Below are positions 60,826 to 64,000 of a DNA stretch of 64,000 nucleotides, piece after piece. The notes below the pieces were generated by a model. It did no database searches and was not told the DNA's origin. It was given only the letters and a program-made list of their open reading frames with translations. Both the position numbers and the translations under genes were made by a program. The first letter of the stretch is position 1; each line of letters starts with the position of its first letter. Source of the stretch: Pirellulaceae bacterium (GTDB taxonomy: Bacteria; Planctomycetota; Planctomycetia; Pirellulales; Pirellulaceae); contig JANQLU010000106.1 of NCBI GenBank assembly GCA_028280445.1, positions 124,001-188,000 on the forward strand, given 5' to 3'.

Positions 60826-60915
60826 GTGAGCGGCAAGGCGCTAGCCGCCGGTTTGTTAGTGTTTCTTACCGGCGGCTAGCGCCTTGCCGCTCACAAGAGC
60901 CTCGCCCTCCCGAAC
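60826..60915. repeat. Family B repeat with adjoining family G arm (copies B8, G4)
   Basis: Family B arms are 60826-60852 and 60868-60894. A partial family G arm (GAGCCTCGCCCTCCC) follows immediately, as in the nested copy at 45699-45870. Confidence 0.9.
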
Positions 60916-60933
60916 GACAACTTGGAAAACGCG

Positions 60934-61305
60934 TTAGTTTGAAGACGATTTTTGAAATGCGGATGCTTCGACGTCAGAAATCAAGCCGTCGCTATTTTGA
61001 TCAAATCGAATTGCGGCGTCATTGCGGATGGCGTTTTCCGCCAACCGATAAGATCGCTCCGCGCCGATAATGAATGGAATGCCGAACGAGCTTTCAGATT
61101 GCTTTGATTTGTTGCTAATTTGGTTGCGAACAAAATTCTCGTAAATGTGCCGCCCGTCTTCCGATTCGAAATAGGCGGCGTACAACGGTTCGTCCTGTCG
61201 CAATACGACATGATGTGAGTGATTCAGTAGACAACCGCTGCAGCACACTAAAACCAATGCCATGAGCGGCCAAAAATGTCCGATGCCAACGCGTTTGATA
61301 TTCAT
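60934..61305 (-). CDS. EF-hand lipoprotein
   Basis: A 123-residue protein with lipoprotein signal WPLMALVLVCCSGC (Cys25) and GGAG 6 nt before the ATG. One canonical EF-hand loop near the C-terminus, DQNSDGLISDVE, has every calcium ligand position filled. The rest is polar, with SYRLAENAIRNDAAIRF before the loop. It is probably a calcium-binding periplasmic or outer-membrane lipoprotein. It converges on the PafA-like gene and has no clear functional tie to it. Confidence 0.75.
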   Translation of the reverse strand: MNIKRVGIGHFWPLMALVLVCCSGCLLNHSHHVVLRQDEPLYAAYFESEDGRHIYENFVRNQISNKSKQSESSFGIPFIIGAERSYRLAENAIRNDAAIRFDQNSDGLISDVEASAFQKSSSN

Positions 61306-61603
61306 AGCAACTCCGTTCCCGCTTGGTTACCAAATCAATATCGGACAAGTCAACATCTGGTCTTTGACGGAGAACGAGTCCGCTAGCTGCACGGCATCAC
61401 GCAAGTGGGACCTGACATTTTGCCGCGGCGTTCGCAAAATCGGAAACTCAAATGCCGGTCATTCGTTCATGGCGAAAAGCAATCCATTGTGTGAAAATAG
61501 CGAAGATTCCGTTGCAAAAGCGAGCTTTTGATGTTGCGAATCTGAAACGGCGCTTCTAATCTTTTGCCTCCTTCGAACCCACCGCAACTGGAGCTCCCTT
61601 TCT
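61306..61603. other. Divergent intergenic region, nothing recognised
   Basis: 298 nt between the EF-hand lipoprotein and the DUF481 gene. No repeat, gene or clear promoter was found. Confidence 0.5.
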
Positions 61604-62377
61604 ATGAAGCCTGTCTGTTATTTTCTGATTTTCACAACCTTGGTTGTTTCTACCGCCAGAGCGCAAGACCAAGAATTCCTCGAGCAGCCAATCCTGAATG
61701 ATCCAATTTTTAAGGAGCCCAAGAATCCTTGGACAGGGTCGTTTGCCGCAGGTCTCAACGGCAAAACGGGCAACAGTGTCAACACTGACATCAACATCAC
61801 CCTGAAACTTGACCGCGAGAACGATTTTGGAAAACTCGCTTTACTCGCTAGCTATTTTTACAGTTCCAATGACGTTGTCACCACGACCGATCGTTTTTTT
61901 GGCCAGGCGCGGCACGAAATGAACTTGCCCTGGCCCAAATTGAGCTGGTTCAATCAACTGCAAATCGAAACCGATCGTTTCAAAGATTTTGATTATCGTC
62001 TCGCGCTGCACACAGGTTTGGGGTATGAAATTTATAAAACGGACAGTGGCTTTTTGAAACTACGATTCGGTGCCGGTGCATCGCGGGAGTTTGGTGGCGT
62101 CAACACAAATTGGAACCCCGAGTTACAATTTGGTGCCGATTGGGAGCATAAACTGATGGAAACGCTCAAATTGTTTGCCATCGCAGATTACTATCCCAAT
62201 ATCGAAGATTTTGCTGACTATCGACTCGTGACGAATACCGGTCTCGAATTCGTTCTGGATGCCGAACGGAACATTAATTTTCGCATGTTCGCTTTGAATC
62301 GTTATGACAGTACGCCCAATCCTGGAGACGACAAAAACGATACGGACTATGGTGTGTCTGTTGTGTTTGGTTTCTGA
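61604..62377 (+). CDS. DUF481 outer-membrane beta-barrel protein
   Basis: A 257-residue protein with signal peptide VCYFLIFTTLVVSTARAQ and GGAG upstream. The mature part is a run of amphipathic strands: WTGSFAAGLNGKTGNSVNTD, FGKLALLASYFYSSND, YRLALHTGLGYEIY, LKLRFGAGASREF and YRLVTNTGLEFVLD. It ends in an aromatic strand (YGVSVVFGF), the terminal Phe being the usual barrel-assembly signal. This is the pattern of DUF481 (YdiY-like) proteins. No transport substrate is known. Confidence 0.87.
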   Translation: MKPVCYFLIFTTLVVSTARAQDQEFLEQPILNDPIFKEPKNPWTGSFAAGLNGKTGNSVNTDINITLKLDRENDFGKLALLASYFYSSNDVVTTTDRFFGQARHEMNLPWPKLSWFNQLQIETDRFKDFDYRLALHTGLGYEIYKTDSGFLKLRFGAGASREFGGVNTNWNPELQFGADWEHKLMETLKLFAIADYYPNIEDFADYRLVTNTGLEFVLDAERNINFRMFALNRYDSTPNPGDDKNDTDYGVSVVFGF

Positions 62378-62441
62378 AATCGGCATCATGGTTTCTGTCA
62401 CGACGTGGCGCAACAAAAATCTTGATTGTGGAGGACAGCGG

Positions 62442-62642
62442 ATGAATTGGGAAGAAATCGACGGCGAATCAATCAGCAACGTAGGTGGTTGGAAATTGTA
62501 CCGTGCAAAAATACCTGGCGGTTGGCTGGTGCGGATTAGCGATACTCGAAGTGTGACAATCGGCGTCAGCACATCGATCGGCGTCGGAACGGGGGCAGGG
62601 GTAACCTTTGTACCCGACCCCGAACACCAATGGAAAACTTAA
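62442..62642 (+). CDS. Small orphan protein (66 residues)
   Basis: A larger open frame from 62304 overlaps DUF481 out of frame, but ATG 62442 has GGAGG 7 nt upstream and starts MNWEEIDGESISNVGGWKLY. The protein has three Trp, a GGWKLYRAKIPGGWLVR segment that reads as two beta strands, and ends GVTFVPDPEHQWK. Small proteins with the ending FVPDP-x-H-x-W are, as I recall, widespread hypotheticals in bacteria. No function is known. Confidence 0.65.
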   Translation: MNWEEIDGESISNVGGWKLYRAKIPGGWLVRISDTRSVTIGVSTSIGVGTGAGVTFVPDPEHQWKT

Positions 62643-62993
62643 TTTTTCGACTCCTGTTCATTCGCAGTTTGTAATTCAACAAGGCATGCTTTCGGTGAAA
62701 GAAGGTGTCACGCAGAGGCGCAGAGCCGCAGAGAATAGATTGGAATAAAATAGAAATAGACCGACATAAATAAAACGGTCGGTACACAAATGACCACAGT
62801 ACTCTAGCCCGATTTTAGACCAGTCAAGGCTCCCCTCTGCGTCTCTGCGCCTCCGCGTGAACCTCACAAATTCTGCCAAGTCGCGCGAAACCCAACACCC
62901 CTTCGTCGTTTCCAAAACCATCAGCTTCAACAAAATTTTTTGTTTTGTTAAACTTTGAATTCAACTCAAAAAATCGTTGAATTCAGGAACACG
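62643..62993. other. Intergenic region with a long family A inverted pair
   Basis: 351 nt without a gene. Family A arms are at 62708-62733 and 62835-62860, in opposite order to A1 and with a ~100-nt spacer. Confidence 0.7.
62708..62860. repeat. Family A inverted pair (copy A3)
   Basis: TCACGCAGAGGCGCAGAG (from 62708) and CTCTGCGCCTCCGCGTGA (to 62860) are inverted across ~100 nt. Confidence 0.88.
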
Positions 62994-64000
62994 ATGTCTG
63001 CACAAGAAATTTACGACCAGCTAACCGAACACATTCGCAAGACAGGATATCTCAAATCGACAATGGCTTTGTTGGAATGGGACCAGCAAACGCAGTTGCC
63101 CAACGCAGGCCATGCCTATCGCGCCGAACAGATCATGTCGTTGGCCGGTTTGATTCACCAGCGGGAAGTTGACCCTCAAGTCGGACAATGGCTCAACGAG
63201 TTGGCAGAATCTGATCTTGCCAATGATCGCCATTCGATCACCGGATCTACGATTCACGAAGTAAAACGGCAGTTTGAAAAAAAAGCAAAGCTGCCGCAGT
63301 CACTGGTCGAATCGCTTGCCAAAGCGACATCGTTGGGGCAAAGAATTTGGGTCGAATCCCGCAAAGCCGATGACTTTAAAAAATTTGCACCGCAGCTGAA
63401 AGAAATATTTCGATTAAAACGTGAGGAAGCGGACGCCATTGGGCACGACAATTGTCGTTATGACGTGTTGTTGGATGATTTCGAACCTGGAGCAAAAACG
63501 AGTGAAATTGAAGCGACACTTCAAAATCTCCGCGCCGAACTCGTGCCATTGGTTAAAGCGATTTCTGAAAGTTCGGCCGAAATTCCGGTCGAGATTGTCC
63601 AGCGGGAATTTCCGATCGATATTCAACGCGAATTGGGAATCGCGGCAGCCCAGGCCATCGGGTTCGATTTCGAGCGCGGACGGCTGGACGTCACCGCTCA
63701 TCCGTTTTGCACAACACTGGGTCCCAAAGATATTCGCATTACAACACGTTACAACAAAAACCATTTCAATGGCGCGTTTTTTGGAACGCTTCACGAAGCG
63801 GGGCATGGCATTTACGAACAAGGGTTAGATGTCGAGCAATTTGGATTGCCATCGGGGACATATTGCAGTCTCGGAATTCACGAATCGCAGTCGCGGCTGT
63901 GGGAAAACCTGGTAGGACGAAGTTGGGGGTTTTGGAAATATTTTTATCCCCAGGCGCAGCAAAAGTATTCGTCCCTTTCAAATGTATCTATCGAGCAATT
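62994..64000 (+). CDS. M32 family carboxypeptidase (Taq type), 3'-truncated
   Basis: ATG 62994 has AGGA 5 nt upstream. The frame runs to the window edge (335 codons) without a stop. The start MSAQEIYDQLTEHIRKTGYL and MALLEWDQQTQLPNAGHAYR are typical of thermostable carboxypeptidase 1. The zinc motif is His267-Glu268-x-x-His271 in TLHEAGHGIYEQG, and SGTYCSLGIHESQSRLWEN follows with the third ligand region. The full family length is ~500 residues, so ~165 are missing. It removes C-terminal residues from peptides in the cytoplasm. Confidence 0.93.
   Translation, partial: MSAQEIYDQLTEHIRKTGYLKSTMALLEWDQQTQLPNAGHAYRAEQIMSLAGLIHQREVDPQVGQWLNELAESDLANDRHSITGSTIHEVKRQFEKKAKLPQSLVESLAKATSLGQRIWVESRKADDFKKFAPQLKEIFRLKREEADAIGHDNCRYDVLLDDFEPGAKTSEIEATLQNLRAELVPLVKAISESSAEIPVEIVQREFPIDIQRELGIAAAQAIGFDFERGRLDVTAHPFCTTLGPKDIRITTRYNKNHFNGAFFGTLHEAGHGIYEQGLDVEQFGLPSGTYCSLGIHESQSRLWENLVGRSWGFWKYFYPQAQQKYSSLSNVSIEQ

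Noticed and set aside
61262..61531. Plus-strand 89-residue frame in the divergent gap
   Set aside because: No ribosome site, domain or protein-like pattern, and it begins inside the EF-hand lipoprotein gene on the other strand.

Overview
The window looks like a chromosomal segment of a planctomycete, most likely in or near the Pirellulaceae. The evidence is a PSCyt1/DUF1549/DUF1553 giant protein followed by a Tat-type DUF1501 protein (53.9-58.5 kb), a PQQ-type beta-propeller, an extended CsrA, tetrahydromethanopterin-type C1-cofactor genes, frequent GTG/TTG starts, and many palindromic intergenic repeats. No rRNA, tRNA, CRISPR array, transposase or phage gene was recognised. Genus-level placement is not possible by eye.

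Layout. 0-2.8 kb: end of a surface-polysaccharide cluster (flippase C-terminus, GT4 glycosyltransferase, O-antigen ligase/polymerase). 3-18 kb: housekeeping and secreted genes (HAD phosphatase, acyl desaturase, HEAT-like secreted protein, DUF2071, TraB/GumN-like, BON, sugar epimerase, PQQ propeller, ArfB rescue factor, UVR-motif protein, CsrA, methyltransferase, DUF1579, GNAT). 18.5-29.3 kb: an accessory stretch of small orphan genes, with an HNH-endonuclease/DinB operon, an Mrr-like restriction gene, a truncated EF-hand remnant and dense repeats. 29.4-36 kb: lipoprotein hydrolase, CobW-type GTPase, DegT aminotransferase, and an M20 deacylase followed by a GNAT.

36.1-42.9 kb is a cofactor cluster: DHPS-like protein, PabB, PabA, DUF447, a PAS-LuxR regulator, beta-RFAP synthase and PdxJ. 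The order fits tetrahydromethanopterin synthesis, with p-aminobenzoate made by PabAB and used by beta-RFAP synthase and the DHPS-like protein. 43.3-45.7 kb: dapA, an Ntn-hydrolase glycosylasparaginase and fxsA, tightly packed. 45.9-47.9 kb: nitroreductase, rplS and trmD. 48.3-52.1 kb: a hybrid histidine kinase and a REC-HATPase protein. 52.3-53.7 kb: msrB and trpC.

58.9-60.8 kb is the most striking locus. A 57-residue acidic protein ending in Gly-Gly-Gly-Glu lies 8 nt upstream of a PafA-like (Pup-ligase family) gene. That gene carries a hydrophobic insert predicting two to three membrane helices. This reads as a compact, membrane-associated pupylation-like system with no Dop or proteasome gene in the window. 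The window ends with an EF-hand lipoprotein, a DUF481 outer-membrane protein, a 66-residue orphan gene and a 3'-truncated M32 carboxypeptidase.

Seven families of imperfect palindromic repeats (here A-G) fill most intergenic gaps. Some are nested in one another, one lies inside a lipoprotein gene, and one supplies a gene's stop codon.
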